Assembly (NCBI GenBank): GCA_028865235.1
Contig: CP114561.1
Span: forward strand, 2,934,001-2,998,000
DNA: 64,000 bases
Origin: Candidatus Manganitrophus sp.
Lineage (GTDB): Bacteria > Nitrospirota > Nitrospiria > SBBL01 > Manganitrophaceae
Reading direction: 5' to 3'
Position 1 is the stretch's first letter; each line of letters opens with the position of its first letter. Shown here piece by piece: positions 31,905-39,797 of this stretch. A program made the position numbers and the translations under genes. A model generated the notes under the pieces. That model was not told where the DNA came from. It worked only from the letters and a program-made list of their open reading frames with translations, and ran no database searches.

Positions 31905-32282
31905 ATGTTTTTTTCAAAAAATAATCCGGTCGATTATCGGCGATATCCCCGCATTCCGTTGTCCGCCCGAATTCATTACACCCACCAAGGATACCAGCAG
32001 TGGAATGAGGCGCTGGTCCGGTCGGTCTCCACGCATGGGATGGGGATCTATACTGAGAAGCGGATGCAAAAGGGAGATCAGATCCTCATTGCACTCTCTT
32101 TGCTGACCGACGATAGGGAATCGCTTCATGAATCGATTCTGGGGGAAGTGACCTGGGCTGGAACCGGAGATGATAAGAAACGCTACAGCGCGGGGATTTT
32201 TTTCGGAGAGATCGAAGAGAAACACCCCAAATTATATGCCTACCTAAAACGCCTGGAAGCCGCCGTCGTCGCCATCCCCTGA
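31905..32282 (+). CDS. PilZ-domain protein
   Basis: A 125-residue single PilZ domain, a c-di-GMP receptor. The binding motifs are visible: RRYPRIPL (RxxxR type) near residue 12 and VSTHGMGIYT (D/N-x-S-x-x-G type, with T in the first place) near residue 44. ATG 31905 is preferred over the in-frame GTG at 31899 because that GTG lies inside the strong GGAGGTGA ribosome site. The gene has its own promoter and sits between the protease and a - strand unknown. It is likely to read the pool set by the nearby GGDEF-EAL enzyme. Confidence 0.85.
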   Translation: MFFSKNNPVDYRRYPRIPLSARIHYTHQGYQQWNEALVRSVSTHGMGIYTEKRMQKGDQILIALSLLTDDRESLHESILGEVTWAGTGDDKKRYSAGIFFGEIEEKHPKLYAYLKRLEAAVVAIP

Positions 32283-32314
32283 GTTTTCAAGCAGCCGAAA
32301 AAGCAGTGGAGGGG

Positions 32315-32359
32315 AAAATGGAAGCGGAGAGGGTCGTTCTATGCAGCGGCTTCCATTTT
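32315..32359. terminator. Inverted repeat between PilZ and the - strand small gene
   Basis: Perfect 11-bp arms aaaatggaagc (32315-32325) and gcttccatttt (32349-32359). It lies downstream of both converging genes and overlaps the last codons of the - strand gene, so it probably ends transcription from both sides. Confidence 0.5.
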
Positions 32360-32587
32360 AAGAAGCCTCTTTAGTTTGTCTTTGATATAGTCTTCGGCCG
32401 ATTGATCTTTTGAATCGAGATAGTCGTCGATATACATTCTGCGTATCTCTTTATAACCGTATCCCTTCCGGGTCACTTTATAGGAAGCCCCGCTGAACCA
32501 GTCGGATCCAAAGTGGAGCTCTTCCCGGTTCCCGCCGATTTCCTGATAAAAACTTAAAATCATCTGTTTTGCTTCTTCTTGATCCAC
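32339..32587 (-). CDS. Hypothetical small acidic/basic protein
   Basis: 82 residues, soluble: MDQEEAKQMILSFYQEIGG at the N-terminus, KVTRKGYGYKEIRRMYID in the middle, KDKLKRLLKMEAAA at the end. Helical, charged, no motif that I recognise. It is the last of three small - strand genes (32942-32339) and its 3' end forms part of the terminator hairpin. Confidence 0.55.
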   Translation of the reverse strand: MDQEEAKQMILSFYQEIGGNREELHFGSDWFSGASYKVTRKGYGYKEIRRMYIDDYLDSKDQSAEDYIKDKLKRLLKMEAAA

Positions 32588-32632
32588 CTATTCCTCACCT
32601 TTTGGATTGAAGATCAAATCACTTCGACTCTT

Positions 32633-32746
32633 TTACCTCAAAGAACCCCGGGTTTCCTTCTCGGACCGCTTCGCGGCTTTTTTTTCTTGCATCGTCTTGG
32701 CCGGTTTTTTCTTGGTCTGTTTTTTCGTGTCCCTGCCCTTGCTCAT
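32633..32746 (-). CDS. Very small lysine-rich protein
   Basis: 37 residues on the - strand, preceded by AAGGAGCAGAAACA before the ATG, an excellent ribosome site. It begins MSKGRDTKKQTKKKPAKTMQ and ends EKETRGSLR, about one third Lys or Arg. The pattern MSKGRD-KK--KKKP-KT--EKK recurs in short bacterial proteins of unknown role. Easily missed because of its size. It sits between the CxxC protein at 32772 and the gene at 32339 on the same strand. Confidence 0.65.
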   Translation of the reverse strand: MSKGRDTKKQTKKKPAKTMQEKKAAKRSEKETRGSLR

Positions 32747-32771
32747 TGTTTCTGCTCCTTGTGTGTTCGAT

Positions 32772-32942
32772 TTACATTCGGAACTCTTCACAAACCCTCA
32801 GCTCCGTTTGCTCGATAATATCATCCAGACAGGTAAAGCAGGTAAAGGGGAAATCTTCAGCCGGGAATGTGCGGGTTTCAGATTCGAGGGAATTGGCTTC
32901 AAGGGCCGGTCCACTGCAGACTTTATGAGTGATCAGAATCAT
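32772..32942 (-). CDS. Small cysteine-containing protein
   Basis: 56 residues, ATG 32942 with an AGAGG site. It starts MILITHKVCSGPALEANS and contains DFPFTCFTCLDDIIEQTEL with a CFTC pair, plus two other cysteines, which suggests a metal site or a redox pair. Not recognised. It heads the small - strand gene set; the region 32943-33084 upstream holds nothing clear. Confidence 0.5.
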   Translation of the reverse strand: MILITHKVCSGPALEANSLESETRTFPAEDFPFTCFTCLDDIIEQTELRVCEEFRM

Positions 32943-33084
32943 TTTCACATCCTCTCAAAAGGTTGGACAATCTGGAGCAATCAAGAGGACGCCGACATCT
33001 CGATTTTGTATCTGGACCTCTGTAGAGTCTACTCGCAATGAGCGAGAAGCGCAATAGCTTAAACTAAAGAAGGGGGTACAGGCC

Positions 33085-33113
33085 TTGACAAAAGATCACA
33101 GTGCTTTTATAAC
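33085..33113 (+). promoter_or_regulatory. Promoter of the Crp/Fnr-type regulator
   Basis: TTGACA at 33085-33090, a 17-base spacer, TATAAC at 33108-33113, near consensus. The ATG is at 33126, so the leader would be only about 5 to 8 bases and no Shine-Dalgarno fits: translation is probably leaderless. Confidence 0.7.
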
Positions 33114-33125
33114 AGATCCAACCCT

Positions 33126-33779
33126 ATGGCGCGTAAACGAACCCTTCCTTTTAATGCTAATACCTTCCTTGCCATCGTCGGCGGCGGAAAAACGATTCTA
33201 AACTCCCCGAAGAAACAAAGCCTCTTTTTGCAAGGGGATGCGGCGGACGCCGTATTCTATATCCAGTCGGGCAAGGTCAAACTTACCGTTGTCTCCCCGA
33301 AAGGGAAGGAAGCGGTTGTGGCGATCCTGGGACGCGCCGATTTTTTCGGCGAAGGGTGTCTTGCCGGACAGGTGGTCCGCATGGCGACCGCGATCTCGAT
33401 GGAAGATTCCACGATTGTCCGGATCGAAAAAGCCGCCATGATCTCCGTGCTCCATGAACAGCCCGCCTTCTCCGAACTGTTCATGGCCTATCTGCTCTCC
33501 CGCAACATCCGGATCGAAGAGGATTTAGTCGATCAACTCTTTAATTCAAGCGAGAAGCGGCTCGCCCGGGTGCTTCTTCTGCTCGCTCACTTTGGAAAAG
33601 AAGGCAAAGCCGAACTGGTCATTCCGAAGATGAGCCAGGAGACGCTGGCGGAGATGGTCGGCACCACCCGGTCCAGGGTCAGCTTCTTTTTGAACAAGTT
33701 CAAGAAGCTCGGCTTCATTGAATACAACGGCGAATTGCGTGTCCACAGCTCCCTTCTGAATATCGTCCTGCACGATTAG
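33126..33779 (+). CDS. Crp/Fnr-family transcription regulator
   Basis: 217 residues. Cyclic-nucleotide-binding beta-roll (LQGDAADAVFYIQSGKVKLTVVSPKGKEAVVAILGRADFFGEGCL, about 36-80), the long dimer helix (LLSRNIRIEEDLVDQLFNSSEKRLARVLLLLA), and a C-terminal winged helix with MSQETLAEMVGTTRSRVSFFLNKFKKLGFIEY as recognition region. There is no FNR-type N-terminal cysteine cluster, so a direct oxygen sensor is unlikely. The regulon is unknown; the row of small envelope genes just downstream is a natural candidate. Confidence 0.88.
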   Translation: MARKRTLPFNANTFLAIVGGGKTILNSPKKQSLFLQGDAADAVFYIQSGKVKLTVVSPKGKEAVVAILGRADFFGEGCLAGQVVRMATAISMEDSTIVRIEKAAMISVLHEQPAFSELFMAYLLSRNIRIEEDLVDQLFNSSEKRLARVLLLLAHFGKEGKAELVIPKMSQETLAEMVGTTRSRVSFFLNKFKKLGFIEYNGELRVHSSLLNIVLHD

Positions 33780-33995
33780 CGCTCATCTCTCTTCTATACC
33801 ATGTCATTCATTTGATCTTCTCGATTCTCAAAACTGAGCAATATTGACCAGACTTTCTCTGCTTTTCCCGTCAGAATATCACCAAGGGAAGTGATGTCCG
33901 GTGAGAACGCCGGAGCGGAGGCGGGTCGCGACTTTTCTTTCGAAAGTCGAAACAGAGTGCTCTTCAACGGATATAGATGGCCGGAGGTTTCTAAA

Positions 33996-34199
33996 ATGAT
34001 GATCACGACAAAAGATCTCCTTCAATATCTTTTTATTTTTCTTGTTCTCCTCTGGCCGGTCTGGGTTCTTGGCCTGGTTTTTCTCCGATGGCTGCTCCAG
34101 ACAGCAGGGTCATTCCTGGGGATCTTCAAAATAGAGAAATTGGCTCCCCGGGAAAAAGGGCTATCAAAACCGGCCGAGCCGTTGATCGGGACCTCTTAG
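33996..34199 (+). CDS. Small membrane protein
   Basis: 67 residues from ATG 33996, chosen because GGAGG stands at 33983-33987. One long hydrophobic helix (YLFIFLVLLWPVWVLGLVFL) near the N-terminus, then a basic tail (FKIEKLAPREKGLSKPAE). Not recognised. First of a run of small genes behind the Crp/Fnr regulator. Confidence 0.55.
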   Translation: MMITTKDLLQYLFIFLVLLWPVWVLGLVFLRWLLQTAGSFLGIFKIEKLAPREKGLSKPAEPLIGTS

Positions 34200-34350
34200 A
34201 CGATTCCTGTCCGGGTCGACAGGGGCGATTCCAATTTAAAGTGAACGAATCCATGTCCGAATGCAATAAGACATGGTGCATCGCTATCGGCCGGCGCACC
34301 CCCCGCGCCGGCCGGTAGCGGGCTTAATCGTTTTTCGAAAGGCAAGACTC

Positions 34351-34512
34351 ATGTTATGGACGATCGCTCTGTTTTTAATGGTTCTGTGGCTGTTCGGATG
34401 GGTGAACGGCTCGATAATGGGAGGGTGGTTTATTCATGCCCTGCTCAGCAGCATCATTCAAGGCCGAAGACCGCATCACCCGCGGCAGGCCATCAACAAA
34501 CCGGCCTTGTAA
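34351..34512 (+). CDS. lmo0937-family small membrane protein
   Basis: 53 residues from ATG 34351: MLWTIALFLMVLWLFGWVNG, GGWFIHALLSSIIQGRRPHH. The MLWTI start, the VLW-LG segment, GGFIH-like block and the IQGRRP end match the short lmo0937 (DUF5670) membrane proteins found in many bacteria, of unknown role. It is 12 bases ahead of the next small gene and probably co-transcribed. Confidence 0.65.
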   Translation: MLWTIALFLMVLWLFGWVNGSIMGGWFIHALLSSIIQGRRPHHPRQAINKPAL

Positions 34513-34524
34513 AGGCGAACCGAA

Positions 34525-34743
34525 ATGAAAAAGGACAGGCTGCTCGCCATTGTCTTGATCGCCGTGGGGGTATTGGCCTTTGTTTATCAGGGGATTACTC
34601 TCACGCGACAGAAGGGGGCCGATCTTAATTCCGAGAAGACATCTGAGAAGACGAGAGCCGTCCCGCCGCCGCCGATCGTGGGGGTCATCGCATTGGCCGG
34701 CGGCATCGTGCTGCTGCTCACGGGAAGCAACAAAGAAGAATAG
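34525..34743 (+). CDS. Small two-helix membrane protein
   Basis: 72 residues with a helix at each end (LLAIVLIAVGVLAFVYQGIT; IVGVIALAGGIVLLLTGS) and a short polar middle (EKTSEKTRAVPPPP). It resembles small DUF3185-like proteins but the assignment is tentative. 10 bases before the next gene. Confidence 0.55.
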   Translation: MKKDRLLAIVLIAVGVLAFVYQGITLTRQKGADLNSEKTSEKTRAVPPPPIVGVIALAGGIVLLLTGSNKEE

Positions 34744-34753
34744 AAAGGGTAAG

Positions 34754-35157
34754 ATGCTACAGAGTGTAATCGGCACAGTGAGTCAGGCCTCGGAAGAGGC
34801 GATCTCTTTGGAAATGGAGGGGGGACCACCCGTCACTTTACCATGAAAGGCCCTGGAAAATCGGGGGCGATTCCTCATCCGGGCGATCGTATTCTGTTGG
34901 AGTTTGATGAAGGGAACCAGATCATCGACATGATTCACATCGGTGGAAAACATCAATTGGCGCTGATTCATGGCGAGGTCATTTCCGTCGATTCAGACAA
35001 GAAAGTCGTCACGTTGAAGCTTAAAAATGGGACCTCGCAATTCTACAAGATAAAAGAAGAAGTCGCCGAAAAGATGACTCATATCGAAAAAGGGACGGCC
35101 ATGACCGTCATGGTCGACCAACAGAACCATTCCATCATTGATGCTCATGTTGCCTGA
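34754..35157 (+). CDS. Small soluble protein, beta-rich (frameshifted)
   Basis: From ATG 34754 the frame reads MLQSVIGTVSQASEEAISLEM; one added G in the G6 run near 34819-34824 joins it to TTRHFTMKGPGKSGAIPHPG and the rest, giving about 134 residues. The body has repeated short strands (RILLEFDEGNQIIDMIHIGG, GEVISVDSDKKVVTLKLKNG, QFYKIKEEVAEKMTHIEKGT) like an OB- or SH3-type barrel. Not recognised. Confidence 0.55.
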
Positions 35158-35177
35158 AGGGGGGAAGGAGAGATCAG

Positions 35178-35555
35178 ATGAAAAAGCGTCGATACCTTTT
35201 GGTGATAGCCCTGCTTGGGCTGACCGCCTGTTCCGGCGGCGGGGGGGCCGCAAGCGCTCAAATCCCGGTGCTTCTCTCTCCATACGATATGAGCAACAAG
35301 GAGGCGGCGGCCAAGAACAATGAAGGGGTCGACCATCTGGTTCAGAAACATTATGAGGTCGCCTCCCGGCACCTGAATGAAGCCATCGCGGCCAAGGGCG
35401 ATTTCGCCGAGGCCCATTTTAACCTGGCGATCGCCTACGACGGCATGGGAAAACATCCGGAAGCCACAGAGGCCTTTAAGAAGGCGAAGCGGTTCGGGGG
35501 CGACAATCGGGAAATCACCGAAAACGAAATTCTAAAAAAACACCTCAGTCCATAA
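35178..35555 (+). CDS. TPR-repeat lipoprotein
   Basis: 125 residues. Lipoprotein signal RRYLLVIALLGLTAC followed by a Gly/Ala linker, then about two TPR units (NNEGVDHLVQKHYEVASRHL, AEAHFNLAIAYDGMGKHPEA). A protein-interaction scaffold of the envelope. Preceded by GGGGAAGGAGAGA as ribosome site. Last gene of the small-gene row; the next gene is - strand. Confidence 0.75.
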   Translation: MKKRRYLLVIALLGLTACSGGGGAASAQIPVLLSPYDMSNKEAAAKNNEGVDHLVQKHYEVASRHLNEAIAAKGDFAEAHFNLAIAYDGMGKHPEATEAFKKAKRFGGDNREITENEILKKHLSP

Positions 35556-35669
35556 CAGTATCATCGAAGAGAAACACTCAACGCGATATACCTCCCTGAA
35601 ACGTCTCGAAGCAGCCCTTACTTTCCAACAGAATCCAAGCTAAAAATAAGTTAGATTCAGTTCGTTTTT

Positions 35670-37888
35670 TCACGGCAGAAGTTTTTTCTGCCCGAATCGA
35701 TCCGGCGGGTCTGGAAAGAGGACCTCCGCCGCCTGGATCAGGAGCGACTCGTATTTTTCGGCGTCGAACCCCCACGACCCGTCGATGAATCCGAGCGCCC
35801 GGGCGCGGTCCGATTTCACGCGCGATTTGGCGTCGGTGATCACATACGAAATGCTCTGTCCGGGGGAGAGACGCACCCCGCGGCCGGCGAGCTCTTTGGC
35901 GACGATCGCCGTGAGGCTGTCTTTTTGGTATTCCGAGGGGGACTTCGAAAGGGTTTTGGCGATCGCCAACTCCCAGAAGGAGACCCGCCTCGCTTTGAGC
36001 CGCTCCCGATAGGCCTCCCGGATCGCTTCGATCTCGGGGAGGAGCGCCTCGTACGCTTCCCGATTTTTCGCCTGAGAGAGGATCTCGATCATCTCGGTCT
36101 GGGCGGCCCGGATGAACGGCGGGGTGTCGCCGCGGCGGGCTTCGATCCCCCGAAGTTTGACTTCGCCGTTTTGGAAGACGCCGAGATAACGGTTGGGGAC
36201 CCCGATCTCCGGATCGGACTTCGAGGGGGGAAAGAGGACCCAGCGATAGACCCCCTCAAACGCGATCGGGATCTCGCACGCCTTCGAGATCCGCTCGGCC
36301 AGCGCTTCATAGTCGGCCTCCGTCGTTCCCGGTTTTTTGATCCAGAGGGAGTCGACGATCGCATGGATCATCTCGAATCCTTCCGCTTCGACGATTTCCT
36401 TCGCCTGGAGCAGCTTCTCCCGGGCATAGGCGGTGATCGCCTCGTGGGCTTCGATCTTCCCGAACCGGGCGTTCTTGTATCCTTGATAGCCGAAGGTGGT
36501 GACCATTCCCCACTTGAGCGCCGACTGCCGCGCGTCATACCGCGCCTTCCACTCCGGATCGGTCGCGGTTTTCTTGAGCCGCTTGTACTCGGCGCGCTTG
36601 GCCAAGAAGGGCTCCAGGAAGCGGGGAATCAATCCGCGGCGCTTTGTGCAGAGGTGGTGGCCGATCTCCGGAACGAGATTGTGCGGGCAGCAAGGACAGT
36701 TGATCGTCTCGGGGGAGATGTTGTAACGGGCCATCATCGCGGGGTACATCGAGGCGAAGTCGAGCTCCGCGACCGCTTCGTGAAAGCCGAGCTTGGGGGC
36801 GTAGGTCAGCCCCCCTTGTCGGTCAGCAATAGCTGGTCGGCGCTCTTGAACGCCTCGCTCTCCTGCTTTCGCCAGGGGATCAGAATCCCGTCCTCAAATG
36901 CCAGTGCCATCTGCATCGAGGTGATTCCGGTGCCGGTGGTGGTCCGCGCCATCTGCTGGACCGGGATCCGCGAGAGGCGGGCGAATTCAAAGAGCCCTTC
37001 GAGCTCGGTTTGATCGACCAAGAAAGAGTTGTGCAGATCGATGTGCCAGCGGCCGAGGAGCAGGTGCGCCTGCGCCTGGTGGACGACTTGGCCGTAGGTG
37101 AAGTAGGAGCGCTCGCGCCGGGTGATCACCCCCGTATCCGGCTCTCGGTTGAGCAGAAGCGGGAAGCGCTTCTTTTTGGCCATCGCCATCAGCTGGGGGA
37201 GGAGGTACGGATCGCCCCATTCGGAGAGAATCAGGTCGGGATCGTGCCGCAGCAACATCCGGTCGAATCGGTCGATCAGCCCGGCTTCATCCTCCGCTTC
37301 CAGGCAGGAAGTTCGTCCGTCGATCGTGACCTCCAGCCGCCGGGGACCGGTGTGATCGGGGCGAAGGCTTCCCCCTTCCATCTGGAGGATCAGGGTCGTC
37401 AGGGGGGTGGTGTAATCGGTCCGCCAGATCGAATCGAGCAAGCCGACCGTTTGAATGGTCCCGGAGGGATCGACCTCCACCTCGCAGAAGGCGAGCGGGA
37501 AGCTCTTGCGCTCGAAGAAATAGAGCTGCGGGAGGGAGAGATCGCAGTTGTAGAGCGAGATTCCGCTCCCTTCCGGTTTGATGGCGGCGGAGGTGCACCA
37601 GCGGACCACCTTTGTAAAGTGGATTGGATTGAAAAGTTTTACCCGTGTGACCGGGATTGTCTTCCCCGAGTAGAACTCTATCCCCACGGCGCGGGTGACC
37701 TCCATCGGCAAGTTCAAGCGCGAGAGAAAGGTCAGGAGCGGGCGGACAGAGGCGGGAGGGCCGCCGATGTAGAAAGCGGGGGAGAAGGGATCGAGCAGCC
37801 GGTGTTTTCTCCCTTGCGCGTCGATGATCCAGACCCGCATCCCGCCGTCGACCGCATAGACATCAAAGATCCAGCCGGTGATCTTCAT
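35670..37888 (-). CDS. Family B DNA polymerase, SOS-operon member (frameshifted)
   Basis: About 739 residues. The N-terminal part (1-350) has the PolB N-terminal and exonuclease-like domains, but no DxE Exo I motif is visible and the Exo II position reads DPDLILSEWGDPYLL, so proofreading may be lost. Polymerase motif A is ELDFASMYPAMMARY, motif B region LKWGMVTTFGYQGYKNARFG, motif C AIVDSLWI, which keeps the second Asp and the Ser but not the first Asp of YGDTDS. One shift in the C6 run about 36811-36816 (+) restores DKGGLTYAPKLGFHEAVAEL. It overlaps the preceding small gene by 26 bases and ends the lexA operon. E. coli Pol II is also SOS-controlled, but the neighbours here differ. Confidence 0.83.
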
Positions 37889-38162
37889 CGACCCTCCTTC
37901 TATTCAGAAACGCTTCCAGGTGGGAGACCCGCGCTTCAAGCAGCGCATTTTTTTTGTACGACTCGATCAACATCGCCACGATCATCGCTTCAAACGGCGA
38001 GCTCTTCGAGGCGTAGCTGCCGGAAGCGACATGGTATTTCGCCGCGCGAAAAAGCGCGTCGAAATATTGCTGATCCTCCTTGCGCAACGCCCGGTGAAAC
38101 GACTGCCAAGCGCTCCGTTCCTGCTCGATCAACTGCGTGAAGGTGGAGAGGGTGCGGCCCAT
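37863..38162 (-). CDS. Small helical protein between the RecA-like protein and PolB
   Basis: 99 residues: STFTQLIEQERSAWQSFHRA, DQQYFDALFRAAKYHVASG, EAMIVAMLIESYKKNALLEA, RVSHLEAFLNRRR. Fully helical, no signal peptide. Not recognised; it could be an accessory subunit. Its ATG overlaps the stop of the RecA-like gene (TAATG) and its end overlaps the polymerase start, indicating tight co-translation. Confidence 0.6.
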   Translation of the reverse strand: MGRTLSTFTQLIEQERSAWQSFHRALRKEDQQYFDALFRAAKYHVASGSYASKSSPFEAMIVAMLIESYKKNALLEARVSHLEAFLNRRRVDEDHRLDL

Positions 38163-38800
38163 TAGCGCCTCCCGGTCCGGTGTGGCGATGCAATTGCAGC
38201 ACTCTCTTCGCGGATGAGGATCGATTGCGCATCGGTGCGGACGGAGAAGAGCCGATCGGCCGCGTTGCGCACCATTGAAAGGAGCGACGCCGGCTTGTGC
38301 GAAGGGGGGGGAGGGGAGGTCAGCACCACGATCCAGGTTCCTTCCCGGGCCTGCCGCACCAGGGTTGATACGGCGCGGGAGAGGAGCGTTTTTCTTTCGG
38401 TGAAAGAGACCGCTTCATCATAAAAGGTGGCGAGCGGCTCCGCCAGCAGCACCAGGCGGGGACAGTGCCGCGCGATTCCAATGCCGAGCTGCCGTGTTAT
38501 CAGGGTGGTCATTTGGTGACAGGTAGCCGCGCGGGAAATAAAAATCGACGAGAGAAAAAGGCGCGGATCGTGTCCGATCCGCTTCGCCAGATTTGTGATC
38601 GGATAAGGGTTAAAGCAGTTGTCCCCATCGAGAAAGAGGACCCGCTCCGACTGGGCCAGCCGCCAGCCGATCATTTCTGAAGCAAGCGGCCAGAGCGCGG
38701 CATCGCCGCAAAAAAAGATCACACCGCCCGGCATGCCGGAGATCAGGGAAACCGGCGGTCCGGAGAAGAGGGGGGTGTCGATTTCGTAGGTCGTGTCCAC
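38162..38800 (-). CDS. RecA-like ATPase-fold protein (ImuA/SulA-like position)
   Basis: 212 residues. It contains SLISGMPGGVIFFCGDAALW in the place of a Walker A loop but without the GKT lysine, then VLFLDGDNCFNPYPITNLAKR and a LVLLAEPLATFYDE and TWIVVLTSPP strand set that fits a RecA/RadA-type core. The family may be related to ImuA-type RecA-like proteins of SOS mutagenesis cassettes. This is inference from fold and position. If the ATP loop is really degenerate it could be a non-hydrolysing regulator. Starts 21 bases after lexA. Confidence 0.6.
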   Translation of the reverse strand: MDTTYEIDTPLFSGPPVSLISGMPGGVIFFCGDAALWPLASEMIGWRLAQSERVLFLDGDNCFNPYPITNLAKRIGHDPRLFLSSIFISRAATCHQMTTLITRQLGIGIARHCPRLVLLAEPLATFYDEAVSFTERKTLLSRAVSTLVRQAREGTWIVVLTSPPPPSHKPASLLSMVRNAADRLFSVRTDAQSILIREESAAIASPHRTGRR

Positions 38801-38821
38801 AAGCGTGCTCCTCTTCTACGA

Positions 38822-39454
38822 TCAAACGACCGGCCGAATGAGACTGACGACTTTTCCGAGAATTTGAAAGGAGGCGTCTTTCTCGGTGATGACGATCGGA
38901 TCAAAGTCGGTGTTCTCGGGCTGGAGGATCAGTCTTCCCTTTTTCTTGATCAGCCGCTTCACCGTCGCCTCCCCCTCGACCATCGCGACGACGATCTCGC
39001 CGGAATCGGCATCGGCCTGCCGCTTGACCAGGACCAGATCCCCATCCAAGATGCCCGCGTCGCGCATGCTCTCCCCTTTGACCTTCAGGAGGAACGCTTC
39101 CCTCCCTCGAACGAGCGAAGAATCGACCGCCAGATGACCGAGCAAGTTCTCTTCGGCGAGGATCGGCTGTCCGGCGGCGACCCGTCCCAAGATCGGGATC
39201 GCCCGGCCGGCGCTCTTCGATTGCACGGCCCGCGCTGTCTGCGATTGCGAGATGACTTCCAGCGCCCGGGCTCCCTGGCCTTTTCGCAGGTGTCCTTTGC
39301 GAATCAGCGCGGCGACATGCTTGAAAGCCCCCCGCGTCCCCACCATCCCGAAGTGGCCTGCGATTTCACGCAAGGAGGGAGGGTAGCCTTTCTGCTCTAC
39401 CGTTTGCTGGATGAAGGTGAGGATTTCTTGCTGTCGTGCTGTCATGGTATCCAT
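38822..39454 (-). CDS. lexA: LexA-type SOS repressor
   Basis: 210 residues. N-terminal winged helix (TARQQEILTFIQQTVEQKG, YPPSLREIAGHFGM, RGAFKHVAALIRKG) and C-terminal S24 peptidase with the Ala-Gly cleavage site A94-G95 (RVAAGQPI), nucleophile S129 (VKGESMRDAGILDGD) and K166 (EGEATVKRLIKK). Self-cleavage upon RecA activation would release the operon. Two ATGs fit: 39454 and 39445, the second giving the family-like start MTARQQE. Its promoter and a palindromic operator overlap the start region. Confidence 0.92.
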   Translation of the reverse strand: MDTMTARQQEILTFIQQTVEQKGYPPSLREIAGHFGMVGTRGAFKHVAALIRKGHLRKGQGARALEVISQSQTARAVQSKSAGRAIPILGRVAAGQPILAEENLLGHLAVDSSLVRGREAFLLKVKGESMRDAGILDGDLVLVKRQADADSGEIVVAMVEGEATVKRLIKKKGRLILQPENTDFDPIVITEKDASFQILGKVVSLIRPVV

Positions 39455-39465
39455 ATGAATACCAT
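39444..39465. promoter_or_regulatory. Palindromic operator over the lexA start (candidate LexA box)
   Basis: 22 bases, arms ATGGTAT and ATACCAT, with one mismatched pair inside. It covers the lexA start codons and touches the -10 box. The position is as expected for autorepression by LexA. It also touches the first codons of a possible divergent frame at 39455. Confidence 0.6.
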
Positions 39466-39691
39466 TCTAGCCGAAGGAATTGGAAAGTGTCAAGCGGAAA
39501 GTCTGGAAGGGGATATTGAAACGCGTCTGGACGATATTGCAGCCGCGGCGAAAAACGTAAGGAGTGCAGGGCTGGGAAAGGAACTCAGCGCCTTCTATGG
39601 GCAGATTGAGGCGGTGATGGGTCGTACGAGGAAATTGAGTCGTTCTAGAAAACGGCGCGACCACGACTCTAAAAAGATTAAATCTTATTGA
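39455..39691 (+). CDS. Possible small protein divergent from lexA
   Basis: 78 residues from ATG 39455: MNTILAEGIGKCQAESLEGD, IETRLDDIAAAAKNVRSAG, and a basic end SRSRKRRDHDSKKIKSY. The composition is protein-like and the start lies inside the lexA operator, but no ribosome site or family is seen and it may be chance. Confidence 0.3.
   Translation: MNTILAEGIGKCQAESLEGDIETRLDDIAAAAKNVRSAGLGKELSAFYGQIEAVMGRTRKLSRSRKRRDHDSKKIKSY
39464..39493 (-). promoter_or_regulatory. lexA promoter
   Basis: On the - strand TTGACA (39493-39488), an 18-base spacer and TAGAAT (39469-39464). The start point would be about 39457, only a few bases before ATG 39454, so the message is nearly leaderless. The -10 box abuts the palindromic operator. 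Confidence 0.7.
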
Positions 39692-39797
39692 CAACATGAT
39701 TGGAGTCGTGATAATCCTAAAAATGTTTTTTAGATCGCTCAAGCGCCGTCGAGCGGTTTAAGCCGCGTTGATCATGAAGGATTTGTGATTCCCTTTG

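Noticed and set aside
32607..33041. 144-codon + frame ahead of the Crp/Fnr gene
   Set aside because: No family and no ribosome site. The - strand of the same DNA holds two small genes with good ribosome sites.
33085..33105. FNR/CRP box overlapping the -35 of the Crp/Fnr gene
   Set aside because: TTGAC and GATCA are present but the spacing does not fit TTGAT-N4-ATCAA.
35925..38140. Two long + strand frames (about 360 and 376 codons) over the polymerase gene
   Set aside because: The - strand has polymerase motifs and operon structure. The + frames are shadow frames.
39467..39742. 91-codon - frame upstream of lexA
   Set aside because: It would overlap the lexA promoter, has no ribosome site and a random-looking composition.
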